Source: UBA877 sp034436335 (GTDB lineage Bacteria; Chloroflexota; Anaerolineae; Anaerolineales; Villigracilaceae). From it: DNA of 8,906 nucleotides. This document shows positions 1 to 6,111 of the stretch, piece after piece (positions within the stretch are counted from its first letter, which is position 1; every line of letters begins with the position of its first letter). Under the pieces are notes generated by a model. It saw only the letters and a program-made list of their open reading frames with translations. It searched no databases and was not told the origin of the DNA. A program made the translations under genes and the position numbers. The DNA is taken from assembly GCA_034436335.1 (NCBI GenBank), contig DAOTVO010000017.1:1-8906 (forward strand), given 5' to 3'.

Positions 1-1
1 G

Positions 2-343
2 CTGATCCCGTACCACGGTCAGCCCTATAAAGACCAAAAGGAGATTGTGCGCGGCGCGCCCAAGTCCGGAACAACCCGATTTCACGGCTACGCCACGATT
101 TCGATTGTGCGAGATCATCGGCGTTACGTGGTGGCCTTGCGCTTCATTGAGGACGGCGAGGAGGCCTCCGCCGAATTCCTCATTAACCTCCAGCGGGGAA
201 AAATGGAGAGCCTGCGCGCCGAACTGGCCGAACTGATTCGCAAGAACGATTACCGCTTTGCCAAAGAGCCACTTGGCAAAGAAGGCGACTCCTGGCTGCG
301 GGCCATCCGCATGATGACGGGGAACAAAGACGCCGAGAGATGA
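2..343 (+). CDS. Partial ISH3/IS4-type transposase-like protein (5' end outside window, possibly a remnant)
   Basis: The frame is open from the window edge and ends at TGA 341-343, giving about 113 visible residues. The first half reads LIPYHGQPYKD, then RGAPKSGTTRFHGYATIS, then a basic stretch and YVVALRF. This matches, from memory, the central block of ISH3-like DDE transposases (an 'IPYHG ... K.GT..FHGYATI ... ALTFV' pattern). In that family the catalytic core normally continues for well over 100 residues past this point. Here the protein stops after about 60 more residues (the tail includes MESLRAELAELIRKNDYRF) that I cannot match to the family. The gene may therefore be truncated, frameshifted or fused to a foreign tail, which would make it a dead insertion-sequence remnant. 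No terminal inverted repeat is visible downstream. GTG at 47 is an internal codon and not a convincing start, because the similarity extends upstream of it. The family call is moderate to low confidence; the partial status at the 5' end is certain. Confidence 0.5.
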   Translation: MIPYHGQPYKDQKEIVRGAPKSGTTRFHGYATISIVRDHRRYVVALRFIEDGEEASAEFLINLQRGKMESLRAELAELIRKNDYRFAKEPLGKEGDSWLRAIRMMTGNKDAER

Positions 344-376
344 CCGGCTATCCTTGCTGCCAATTTGCCAAAAATC

Positions 377-405
377 CTGTCAGCACTTCAAACTTGCGAT
401 ATACT
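377..405 (+). promoter_or_regulatory. Putative sigma70-type promoter for enolase
   Basis: A CTGTCA box (377-382, 4 of 6 to TTGACA) is followed by a 17-bp spacer and TATACT (400-405, 5 of 6 to TATAAT). It lies about 55 bp upstream of the enolase start codon, in the only gap between the transposase-like frame and enolase. The match is suggestive only; no start site is known. Confidence 0.4.
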
Positions 406-423
406 TGCGGCTTGGTAAATCAA

Positions 424-437
424 CGGACAAACGTCCG
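424..437 (+). other. Small perfect hairpin in the enolase 5' leader
   Basis: CGGAC - aaac - GTCCG forms a 5-bp stem with a 4-nt loop, a few bases upstream of the enolase ribosome binding site (GGAG, 449-452). It is short enough to arise by chance. If real, it would sit in the mRNA leader, downstream of the putative promoter. Confidence 0.25.
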
Positions 438-459
438 AAATTCAGAATGGAGTAAATGT

Positions 460-1743
460 ATGGACACAACTATTGAACTCATCAGCGGGCAAGAAATCCT
501 CGACTCGCGCGGCAACCCGACCGTCGAGGTGGAAGTGGTGTTGGCCGACGGTTCCTGGGGCCGCGCCGCCGTCCCGTCCGGGGCCTCGACCGGCATCCAC
601 GAAGCGCTCGAACTGCGCGACGGCGACAAATCCCGCTACAACGGAAAAGGCGTGCTGAAGGCCGTTGCGGCAGTCAACGAAGAGATTGCGGATGCCCTCT
701 TCGGCATGGACGCCTTCGACCAGGCCGCCATAGACGCGGAAATGCTGGCGCTGGATGGGACCCCGAACAAGTCGAAGTTTGGCGCCAATGCCATCCTGGG
801 CGTCAGTCTGGCCGTGGCGCGCGCGGCGGCCAACTCAGCCGGCATGTCGCTCTACCGTTACCTTGGCGGCGTAAACGCCCGTCTTCTGCCCGTGCCAATG
901 TTCAACATTCTCAACGGCGGCGTGCATGCCAACTGGCAGGGCACTGACTTCCAGGAATTTATGATTGCCCCCGTCGGCGCGCCGAACTTCCAGGAGGCGC
1001 TGCGCTGGGGCAGCGAGGTCTATCATGCCCTGAAAGGCGTTCTCAAAGACGGCGGCTACTCGACCGGCGTGGGCGACGAAGGCGGCTTTGCCCCGGCGCT
1101 CAAGAAAAACTCAGATGCTGTGGAACTCATCCTGAAAGCCATCGAAAAAGCCGGCTACAAACCCGGCGACGATGTGGCCCTGGCGCTCGACCCGGCCACC
1201 AGCGGTATTTATGAGGATGGCCTTTACAACCTGCGCACCGAAGGCCGCAAAATTACATCCGCCGAATTAGTGGAAATCTGGAAATCGTGGGTCGAAAAAT
1301 ACCCTATCGTAGTACTGGAAGACGGCCTGGCCGAGGATGACTGGGATGGCTGGAAACTACTCAACCAAACGCTGGGCGATAAAATCGAACTGGTCGGCGA
1401 CGACCTGTTTGTCACCAATGTAGAGCGGATTGCCCGCGGCATCCAAGAAAACGCCGCCAATGCCGTGCTGATTAAACTCAATCAGATTGGCACGTTGACT
1501 GAAACAATCGCCGCCATCGAAATGGCGCGCAAAGCCGGCTGGGGAGCGATGGTCTCCCACCGCTCCGGCGAGACGGTGGACAGTTTCATCGCTGACCTGA
1601 CGGTTGCCATGTCCACCGGTCATCTCAAGACCGGCGCGCCCTGCCGAGGCGAGCGTGTCGAGAAATACAACCAGTTGATGCGCATCGAGCGCGAATTAGA
1701 CGATGCGGCCATCTACGCCGGACGTAAAGCGTTTGTACGCTAG
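460..1743 (+). CDS. eno: Enolase (phosphopyruvate hydratase)
   Basis: Enolase interconverts 2-phosphoglycerate and phosphoenolpyruvate in glycolysis, in the cytoplasm. The 427-residue length is normal for bacteria. ATG 460 is chosen because GGAG at 449-452 precedes it at good spacing and the protein then begins directly with the family's N-terminus (a strand followed by ILDSRGNPTVEVEV, residues 13-26). The frame is open further upstream to 340, but those 40 codons look non-homologous. Visible family landmarks are the flexible catalytic loop SGASTG (40-45), His156, QEFMI (165-169), GDEGGFAP with Glu207, metal ligands Asp244, Glu287 (LEDGL) and Asp314 (GDDLFVTN), catalytic Lys339 in the LIKLNQIGTLTET signature, SHRSGET (366-372) and KTGAPCRGER (390-399). 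All key residues are present. Oddities are the loop HANWQGTDFQEF (156-167), where most bacteria have HADNNVDIQEF, and DPATSGIY (244-251), where most have a SEFY ending. The gene has its own terminator and is probably monocistronic. Confidence 0.97.
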   Translation: MDTTIELISGQEILDSRGNPTVEVEVVLADGSWGRAAVPSGASTGIHEALELRDGDKSRYNGKGVLKAVAAVNEEIADALFGMDAFDQAAIDAEMLALDGTPNKSKFGANAILGVSLAVARAAANSAGMSLYRYLGGVNARLLPVPMFNILNGGVHANWQGTDFQEFMIAPVGAPNFQEALRWGSEVYHALKGVLKDGGYSTGVGDEGGFAPALKKNSDAVELILKAIEKAGYKPGDDVALALDPATSGIYEDGLYNLRTEGRKITSAELVEIWKSWVEKYPIVVLEDGLAEDDWDGWKLLNQTLGDKIELVGDDLFVTNVERIARGIQENAANAVLIKLNQIGTLTETIAAIEMARKAGWGAMVSHRSGETVDSFIADLTVAMSTGHLKTGAPCRGERVEKYNQLMRIERELDDAAIYAGRKAFVR

Positions 1744-1789
1744 CGTCAAAGACACTCGCGCAAAGCCGGGTTGACCAGTAAAAAAACAG

Positions 1790-1823
1790 AATGGCCGTCA
1801 AATTTGGCGGTCATTTTGTTTTT
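1790..1823 (+). terminator. Rho-independent terminator after enolase
   Basis: An 11-bp stem (1790-1800 with 1805-1815, including two G-T pairs) closes a 4-nt AATT loop and is followed directly by TTGTTTTT. It lies 46 bp after the enolase stop codon. A run of A residues (1780-1786) precedes the stem, so it could also stop transcription on the other strand, but no convergent gene is seen. Confidence 0.85.
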
Positions 1824-2116
1824 AAAAATTTCTTGAAACAATGCTGTTTTTGATTTTGTTTTGTTGCAGAGTTCAGGAAATACAAGATTCGCCCGTCATC
1901 GCGAGCCGCCAAAAACGGCGAAGCCCCAGCCTGACGCCAGGACAGGCAATCTCATCGTCGGTTCTGGAAACTGCTTCGACGGCTGCGCCGCCTCGCAGTG
2001 ACACGAGGCCCTGCGTGTTTGCAAGAGAGCATCTCGATTTCTTATTCTCTTTCGTATCAAAGGTCATCACTTCGGCCACCCTCAGAATTTTTAAGATTGA
2101 TATTTTGTTAAATTAC
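1824..2116. other. Non-coding spacer between enolase and the ROK gene
   Basis: No credible gene is present. A 107-codon open frame (1841-2164) crosses the palindromic repeat and the promoter, has no ribosome binding site and resembles no known protein, so it is not annotated. The spacer holds a degenerate palindromic repeat (1895-2002), then unremarkable sequence, then an A/T-rich tract from about 2087 to 2115. That tract lies just upstream of the -35 box of the ROK promoter and could act as an UP element. Confidence 0.6.
1895..2002. repeat. Degenerate palindromic intergenic repeat (MITE-like)
   Basis: The ends form an imperfect inverted repeat: GTCATCGCGAG at 1895-1905 against CTCGCAGTGAC at 1992-2002 (9 of 11 complementary). 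Inside each arm is a smaller G/C-rich hairpin (GCCG/CGGC near 1906-1919 on the left, CGGC/GCCG near 1980-1990 on the right). Remnants of 'CGAAGC...GCAATCTC' on the left face 'CTGCTTCG' on the right. From memory, this architecture ('gtcattgcgag ... gaagcaatctc ... ctcgcaatgac') is a dispersed non-coding repeat found in several bacterial phyla, including Chloroflexi. It carries no coding capacity. Its mobility is inferred from the general type, not shown here. Confidence 0.6.
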
Positions 2117-2146
2117 TTGACAAACAATTACAAATTGTTATATGAT
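2117..2146 (+). promoter_or_regulatory. Strong sigma70-type promoter of the ROK gene and probably of the sugar cluster
   Basis: A perfect TTGACA (2117-2122), an 18-bp spacer and TATGAT (2141-2146, 5 of 6) make this the best promoter match in the window. An A/T-rich stretch lies just upstream. Transcription would start near 2153, giving a leader of roughly 40 nt before the ROK start codon. No comparable promoter is seen before the binding-protein gene, so this one may serve the whole cluster. Confidence 0.8.
2123..2139. promoter_or_regulatory. Putative operator: perfect 7+7 inverted repeat between -35 and -10
   Basis: AACAATT (2123-2129), ACA (2130-2132) and AATTGTT (2133-2139) form a perfect dyad that fills the promoter spacer. 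Bound protein here would block RNA polymerase. ROK repressors such as Mlc, NagC and XylR bind A/T-rich dyads of similar size, so autorepression by the adjacent ROK protein is the simplest reading. A further TTGTT half-site occurs at 2105-2109. The dyad is seen directly; the binding partner is inferred. Confidence 0.65.
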
Positions 2147-2174
2147 ATAAGCGTTACGCCGTAAAATAAATCCG

Positions 2175-2190
2175 TTTTTCGGCCGGAAAA
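2175..2190 (+). other. Short inverted repeat over the putative ROK ribosome binding site
   Basis: TTTTTC - GGCC - GGAAAA can pair over 6 bp (one G-T pair). Its right arm holds the only purine-rich stretch (GGAAAA) ahead of the TTG start at 2196. It might lower translation of the repressor or act as a second binding site, but the stem is weak and could be chance. Confidence 0.25.
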
Positions 2191-2195
2191 CAGCC

Positions 2196-3473
2196 TTGAG
2201 CGTCCAAAACTGGTCAATCTCCCTTCCAAATGTAAAACACATTAACAAATTTGCTGTATTGGACCTGATTCGGTTCACAGCGGGAGGAATTTCGCGCGTC
2301 GAAATTGCCCGTCGTCTTGGCCTTACGCGCGCGGCGGTCACGACCATCGTCAACGACCTGTTGGAAACAGGCATCATCCGTGAGGCAGAGCATATTATTT
2401 CCCCAGCCGGCCGGCCGCCGGTTGTGCTGGAAATCAATCCCTCGATGGGATATGTCATCGGAATTGATTTTGGCGCCACCCATATCAACCTCCTTCTCGC
2501 CAATATGTCGGCGCACATTCTCGAAGAAATCGAAGCCGATTTCGATATCCAGGCCGGGCCAAAGGCCGGCATCGCAGAAGCGGATCGTCTGGTGCGGGAA
2601 TTGCTTGCAAAAGCCGGGCTGAGCATAAGCGACATTGTTGCCATCGGCATGGGAGTCCCAGGGCCGATTGCAGCCGAGGCAGGCATGGTTGTTGCTCCGC
2701 CTATCATGCCGGGCTGGGACAATTTCCCAATCCGCAAAAATCTGGAGGCGCTTTGGGGCGTTCCGGTTTCCATCAATAACGATGCAGAACTCGGTGTGCT
2801 TGGCGAGTGGGCAGCCGGGGCAGGCCGAGGCGAGCGCAATCTGGCCTACATTAAGGTCGGCACCGGCATTGGCGCAGGATTGCTGCTAGACGGTAAAATT
2901 TATCGCGGCGTCACCGGCGCAGCCGGAGAAATTGGGCACCTTACCATAGATGAAAACGGCCCGTTGTGCACCTGCGGCAACCATGGCTGTCTGGAAGCCT
3001 TTGCCGGGGGACGCGCCATCGCTTTACAAGCACAGGAGGCTGTACGCAATAAACAGCGAACCCAACTGGCCTCGATACAGCCCACAGAGAGCATCACTGC
3101 CCGCGACGTTGCAACCGCCGCCCGGCGAGGCGACCTGGTTGCTCAGCAAATTCTTACGCGGGCAGGGACGCACATTGGCATCGCAATTGCCGGCATGGTC
3201 AACCTTTTCAACCCGGCTCTTGTTATAATAGGTGGTGGAGTAGCGCAAACAGGCGATATTCTTCTTGAACCCATGCGGCAGGCCGTGCAGCGCCGCAGTC
3301 TCCCGGCTGCCGCGCGGGTGGTACGCATTACCACTGCCATGCTTGGACGGCGCTCCTCCAGCATCGGTGCAGTCATACAGGCTTTAACCATTGCGCTCCA
3401 CCAAATCGCAGACCGAAAGGAGGTGAGGTTCCCCCAGATGACTCAGCCAAAGAGTCTGGAAATTACGGCATAA
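2196..3473 (+). CDS. ROK-family transcriptional repressor (sugar-responsive, NagC/XylR/Mlc type)
   Basis: The protein has 425 residues, the usual size for a ROK repressor. It has an N-terminal winged helix-turn-helix (about residues 19-63; ISRVEIARRLGLTRAAVTTI is the recognition region) and a C-terminal sugar-kinase-like fold. The ROK core shows the nucleotide-loop motif IDFGATH (90-96), GVPGPI (153-158), NNDAELGVLGE with Asp196, and the zinc signature: His248 in GEIGH followed by CTCGNHGCLE (258-267). The helix-turn-helix marks it as a regulator rather than a glucokinase, although Asp196 is kept, so residual sugar phosphorylation cannot be excluded. It probably binds a sugar derived from the imported glucan and releases DNA. 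TTG 2196 is taken as the start because it lies just ahead of the conserved N-terminal helix; the ribosome binding site (GGAAAA) is weak and no ATG is available. It lies 77 bp ahead of the transporter genes on the same strand. Confidence 0.92.
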   Translation: MSVQNWSISLPNVKHINKFAVLDLIRFTAGGISRVEIARRLGLTRAAVTTIVNDLLETGIIREAEHIISPAGRPPVVLEINPSMGYVIGIDFGATHINLLLANMSAHILEEIEADFDIQAGPKAGIAEADRLVRELLAKAGLSISDIVAIGMGVPGPIAAEAGMVVAPPIMPGWDNFPIRKNLEALWGVPVSINNDAELGVLGEWAAGAGRGERNLAYIKVGTGIGAGLLLDGKIYRGVTGAAGEIGHLTIDENGPLCTCGNHGCLEAFAGGRAIALQAQEAVRNKQRTQLASIQPTESITARDVATAARRGDLVAQQILTRAGTHIGIAIAGMVNLFNPALVIIGGGVAQTGDILLEPMRQAVQRRSLPAAARVVRITTAMLGRRSSSIGAVIQALTIALHQIADRKEVRFPQMTQPKSLEITA

Positions 3474-3488
3474 CCTTTTCCCTTCGAA

Positions 3489-3509
3489 GGCGCTTGCCCG
3501 ATAAGCGCT
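3489..3509 (+). other. Hairpin in the spacer between the ROK and binding-protein genes
   Basis: GGCGCTT (3489-3495) pairs with AAGCGCT (3503-3509), with one G-T pair and a 7-nt loop. A perfect 10-bp palindrome, CCTTCGAAGG, overlaps it at 3481-3490. There is no T-tract, so it is a poor terminator. It could be an mRNA processing or stabilising element that lets the binding-protein message accumulate, or an operator. No clear promoter is seen in the spacer (3474-3550). Confidence 0.35.
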
Positions 3510-3550
3510 CCGCATCTCACTCTATTTCAAATCCTTAAGGAGAGAAGATA

Positions 3551-4828
3551 ATGAAACGCACGATTTTTGTTCTGGTTAGCATGCTTGTTCTTGCATCCAT
3601 GCTGCTGACCGCCTGCGGCGGCAAGACCACCGAGACTCCCGCCCCCCAACCCCCGGCGACCGAACCCCCGGCCACCGAGCCCCCCGCTGCTGAACCGGTA
3701 ACCATCACCATCTGGCACCAATGGTCTGGTGATTACCTGAAGGCCATCACCGATGTCTTCACCGAATACATGTACAATCACCCCGGCGTGACGATTGACC
3801 TCAGCAAGCCGGAAGATGTTAGCGCGGCTCTGGCTGTGGCTATCCCGGCTGGCGAAGGCCCCGACATCATCGCCTGGGCTAACGACCAGATTGGCGTCAA
3901 CGCGCTGAACGGCAATATCGTCGCTCTGAATGACTACGGCGTGGATATGGCTCTCCTCGAAAGCACCTACGAGCCTGCTGCGGTTGCCGGTGTTGTCTGG
4001 CAGGGCATGATTTGGGGTCTCCCCGAATCGCAGGAAAACATCACCCTGGTTTACAATAAAGCCGTCGCTACCGAGGCCGACTTCCCGAGCGACCCGCTGA
4101 ACTTCCAGGACCTGCTGGCCAAGGCCCAGGCGTTCTATGAAGCCAAGGGCATCCCGCTGTTCTGCAACCAGGGCTTCCCGGGCGGCGATGCGTATCATGT
4201 CGCCCCGCTGTATTTCGGCTTCGGCGTTCCCTCCTACGTGGACGACCAGGGCAAAGTTTATCTAAACACCCCTGAGGCGATTGCCGCCGGCGAGTGGCTC
4301 GTCAGCATCAAGCCCTTCCTGATGCAGGAAATGAGCCACGAACTCTGCAAGACCGCCCTCATCGAGGGCAAGGTTGCCGCCTGGTGGACCGGCCCGTGGG
4401 CCATTGCTGACCTCGAAAACGCCGGCGTGGACTATGGCTTCGTTCCCATGGGCCGCCCGTTCGTCGGCATCAAGACCGTCATGCTGACCAAGAACGCAGT
4501 TGACCGCGGTCACGCCGAAATCGCCCTGGATGTGATGAAGTGGTACACCTCGTATGAGATGCAGAAGTACGTCACGCTGAAGAACAAGACCATCACCGCC
4601 AACACCCAGGCGCTGAACGATCCCGAAGTCCAGGCCCTCGCCACCATCGCCGGCTTCGGCAAGAACGCCAACCTCGGTATCCCGATGGCCAACACTCCGT
4701 TCGCAAACGCTCAGTGGGGTCCCGTTGGTGACGCCACCAGCGCCATCTGGAACGGCAGCCAGACTCCTGCCGAGGCGCTTGCCGCTGCGCAGGCTGCCAT
4801 CGAGACCGCCATCGCTGGCATGAAATAA
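3551..4828 (+). CDS. ABC transporter substrate-binding lipoprotein, maltose/maltodextrin (MalE/MdxE) type
   Basis: This is the extracytoplasmic sugar receptor of the importer encoded by the next two genes. The 425-residue protein starts at ATG 3551, 8 nt after AAGGAG (3537-3542). The signal peptide is basic, hydrophobic, then LLTAC, so Cys22 is the probable lipidation site for signal peptidase II. A Pro/Thr/Glu-rich tether follows (27-49) with three PPATE-like repeats. The mature domain begins TITIWHQWSG (51-60) and shows family 1 solute-binding features: GEGPDIIAWANDQIG (101-115), WGLPESQENITLVYNK (155-170), YLNTPEAIAAGEWL (237-250), and GKVAAWWTGPWAI (273-285), an aromatic cluster like the sugar-binding region of MalE. 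Cys205 and Cys266 could form a disulfide. Linkage to a GH13 enzyme points to malto-oligosaccharides or cyclodextrins; the exact ligand is inferred. Confidence 0.92.
   Translation: MKRTIFVLVSMLVLASMLLTACGGKTTETPAPQPPATEPPATEPPAAEPVTITIWHQWSGDYLKAITDVFTEYMYNHPGVTIDLSKPEDVSAALAVAIPAGEGPDIIAWANDQIGVNALNGNIVALNDYGVDMALLESTYEPAAVAGVVWQGMIWGLPESQENITLVYNKAVATEADFPSDPLNFQDLLAKAQAFYEAKGIPLFCNQGFPGGDAYHVAPLYFGFGVPSYVDDQGKVYLNTPEAIAAGEWLVSIKPFLMQEMSHELCKTALIEGKVAAWWTGPWAIADLENAGVDYGFVPMGRPFVGIKTVMLTKNAVDRGHAEIALDVMKWYTSYEMQKYVTLKNKTITANTQALNDPEVQALATIAGFGKNANLGIPMANTPFANAQWGPVGDATSAIWNGSQTPAEALAAAQAAIETAIAGMK
3650..3694 (+). repeat. Three in-frame 15-bp repeats encoding PPATE/PPATE/PPAAE
   Basis: Residues 34-48 of the binding protein are three copies of a five-residue unit, encoded by similar but not identical 15-base units. 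They form part of the flexible tether between the lipid-anchored Cys22 and the folded domain. Tracts of this kind can expand or contract. Confidence 0.7.
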
Positions 4829-4841
4829 ATTTGGTTCGTCC

Positions 4842-4873
4842 AGATGGGAGGGCGTTTGCCCTCCCATCTCTTT
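4842..4873 (+). terminator. Hairpin between binding-protein and permease genes (attenuator or mRNA stabiliser)
   Basis: A perfect 12-bp stem (4842-4853 with 4858-4869) has a GTTT loop and is followed by the weak U-rich tail CTTTAT. It lies 13 nt after the binding-protein stop codon and ends before the permease ribosome binding site. With such a short T-tract, partial termination or protection from 3' exonucleases is more likely than full termination. Either would give more receptor than permease, as is known for the malE-malF spacer of enteric bacteria. Confidence 0.75.
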
Positions 4874-4893
4874 ATCCGGCAAAGGAGGCTCCT

Positions 4894-6111
4894 ATGGCAC
4901 AATGGAAAGGATGGCGGAAGACTCTGACTGTCCTGGCTTTTATTGGCCCTACTCTGATTGGCATTTTTATTTTCAACATTTATCCGATTCTTTTTAACAC
5001 CTACATTTCTTTTACCAACCGTAACCGCTATCATCCAAACCCGGATTGTTCCATCACGCTCACCCGCATCCTGGAGCCAACCTGCTGGAAAGTTTTTGAG
5101 AAAAATCGCCCCACCGGGCTGGCCGAACCGTTCCGGATTCAGGACCCGCTTTTTGCCAACTACGCCGACCTGCTCGGAAAATTCTTCACTCCACCGGCCT
5201 TGATCAGTTTTGGAAAAATTCTCCTCTGTTTCATTCCGCTGATTGTCGCCGGTCAACTAAACAAAGCCTTTGGAAAACGTCTTGAGCGCCCCGTCCCGAC
5301 ATGGGTGGTAACGCTGGGAGGCCTCCTTTTGGCCATTGGGCTGGGGTATCTTCTGCGCTTCGACTTGGCCGCCAACGAAATTGCCAATTCGGGGGACTTC
5401 TTTGTAGTCACCTTTCGATCATTCCTCTACGTTTTGCTCTGCATCCCGCTTTTCTTTATTGTGGGTCTGTCGCTGGCGTTGCTGCTCAACGTCCCTGATT
5501 TGCCGGGACGGGCATTCTTCCGCGTCATTCTCATCGTCCCCTGGGCTGCTTCGACCGTTGCCATCATGATGTCCCTGGTATGGAAATTCTTCTTCCAGGA
5601 ACAAGGCCTGATTAATCAAGTTTTGACCGTACTCGGAACAGCCGGAAAAACCTGGCTCCAGGACCCGAAGTGGGCCTGGGTCGCCATCGTACTGACCAAC
5701 GTCTGGTACTCCTACCCCTTCTTCATGGTAACCATCCTCGGCGCGCTGCAATCCATCCCCGCCGAACTGTACGAAGCCGCCGAAGTGGACGGGGCGTCCT
5801 GGTGGCAGCGGCTCTTCAACATCACCCTGCCGCTCCTGCGGCCGGCGGTCATCCCTGTCATCGTACTGAGTTCCATCACCACTTTCCAAATGTTTGGCAC
5901 GGTTTGGGCTATCACAGGAGGCGGGCCAACGCGCGGCGCGGGCGTTCCGGGCGCAACCGAACTGGTGATGATTTTCGCCTATAAACAAGTCTTCCAGAGT
6001 TCGGCCTACGCCCGCATGGGAGCCTTTGCCGTCATCATGTTCATCTTCCTGTTTGGAGCCACACTCTACAGTCTGCGTATTTCCCGCATCACGAAAGGAG
6101 CCTACGAATGA
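4894..6111 (+). CDS. Sugar ABC transporter permease, MalF type, with an enlarged N-terminal region
   Basis: This is one of the two membrane subunits of the importer. ATG 4894 is chosen because AAGGAGG (4882-4888) precedes it and the protein then starts with the usual short basic stretch before the first membrane helix. The frame is open back to 4831, but that stretch is the intergenic hairpin. The 405-residue protein has a first helix at about 11-33, then an insert of roughly 135 residues. The insert holds a polar loop with Cys52 and Cys64 and two extra hydrophobic segments (about 103-120 and 136-154). The conserved core follows from about 170 with helices near 172-199, 209-231, 259-283, 315-335 and 375-393. 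The EAA loop that docks the ATPase is ELYEAAEVDGASWWQRLFNI (291-310), followed by TLPLLRP. Most MalF-type permeases of this class are about 290-320 residues. The stop codon overlaps the next start by 4 bases, indicating translational coupling. Confidence 0.92.
   Translation: MAQWKGWRKTLTVLAFIGPTLIGIFIFNIYPILFNTYISFTNRNRYHPNPDCSITLTRILEPTCWKVFEKNRPTGLAEPFRIQDPLFANYADLLGKFFTPPALISFGKILLCFIPLIVAGQLNKAFGKRLERPVPTWVVTLGGLLLAIGLGYLLRFDLAANEIANSGDFFVVTFRSFLYVLLCIPLFFIVGLSLALLLNVPDLPGRAFFRVILIVPWAASTVAIMMSLVWKFFFQEQGLINQVLTVLGTAGKTWLQDPKWAWVAIVLTNVWYSYPFFMVTILGALQSIPAELYEAAEVDGASWWQRLFNITLPLLRPAVIPVIVLSSITTFQMFGTVWAITGGGPTRGAGVPGATELVMIFAYKQVFQSSAYARMGAFAVIMFIFLFGATLYSLRISRITKGAYE

Noticed and set aside
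340..459. An N-terminal extension of enolase starting at ATG 340
   Set aside because: The extra 40 residues match no enolase N-terminus, and ATG 460 has a well-placed GGAG and starts at the conserved region.
1841..2164. A 107-codon plus-strand open frame in the spacer before the ROK gene
   Set aside because: It begins just after the terminator, crosses the palindromic repeat and the ROK promoter, lacks a ribosome binding site and has no protein-like pattern.
2138..2839. A 233-codon minus-strand frame antisense to the ROK gene
   Set aside because: It is Ser/Ala/Arg-rich with no family resemblance, and it overlaps the promoter and the conserved ROK coding region.
3527..4882. Long minus-strand frames antisense to the binding-protein gene (3527-4198 and 4262-4882)
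   Set aside because: They are mirror frames of a strongly supported lipoprotein gene, with low-complexity Gly/Arg-rich translations and no start signals.
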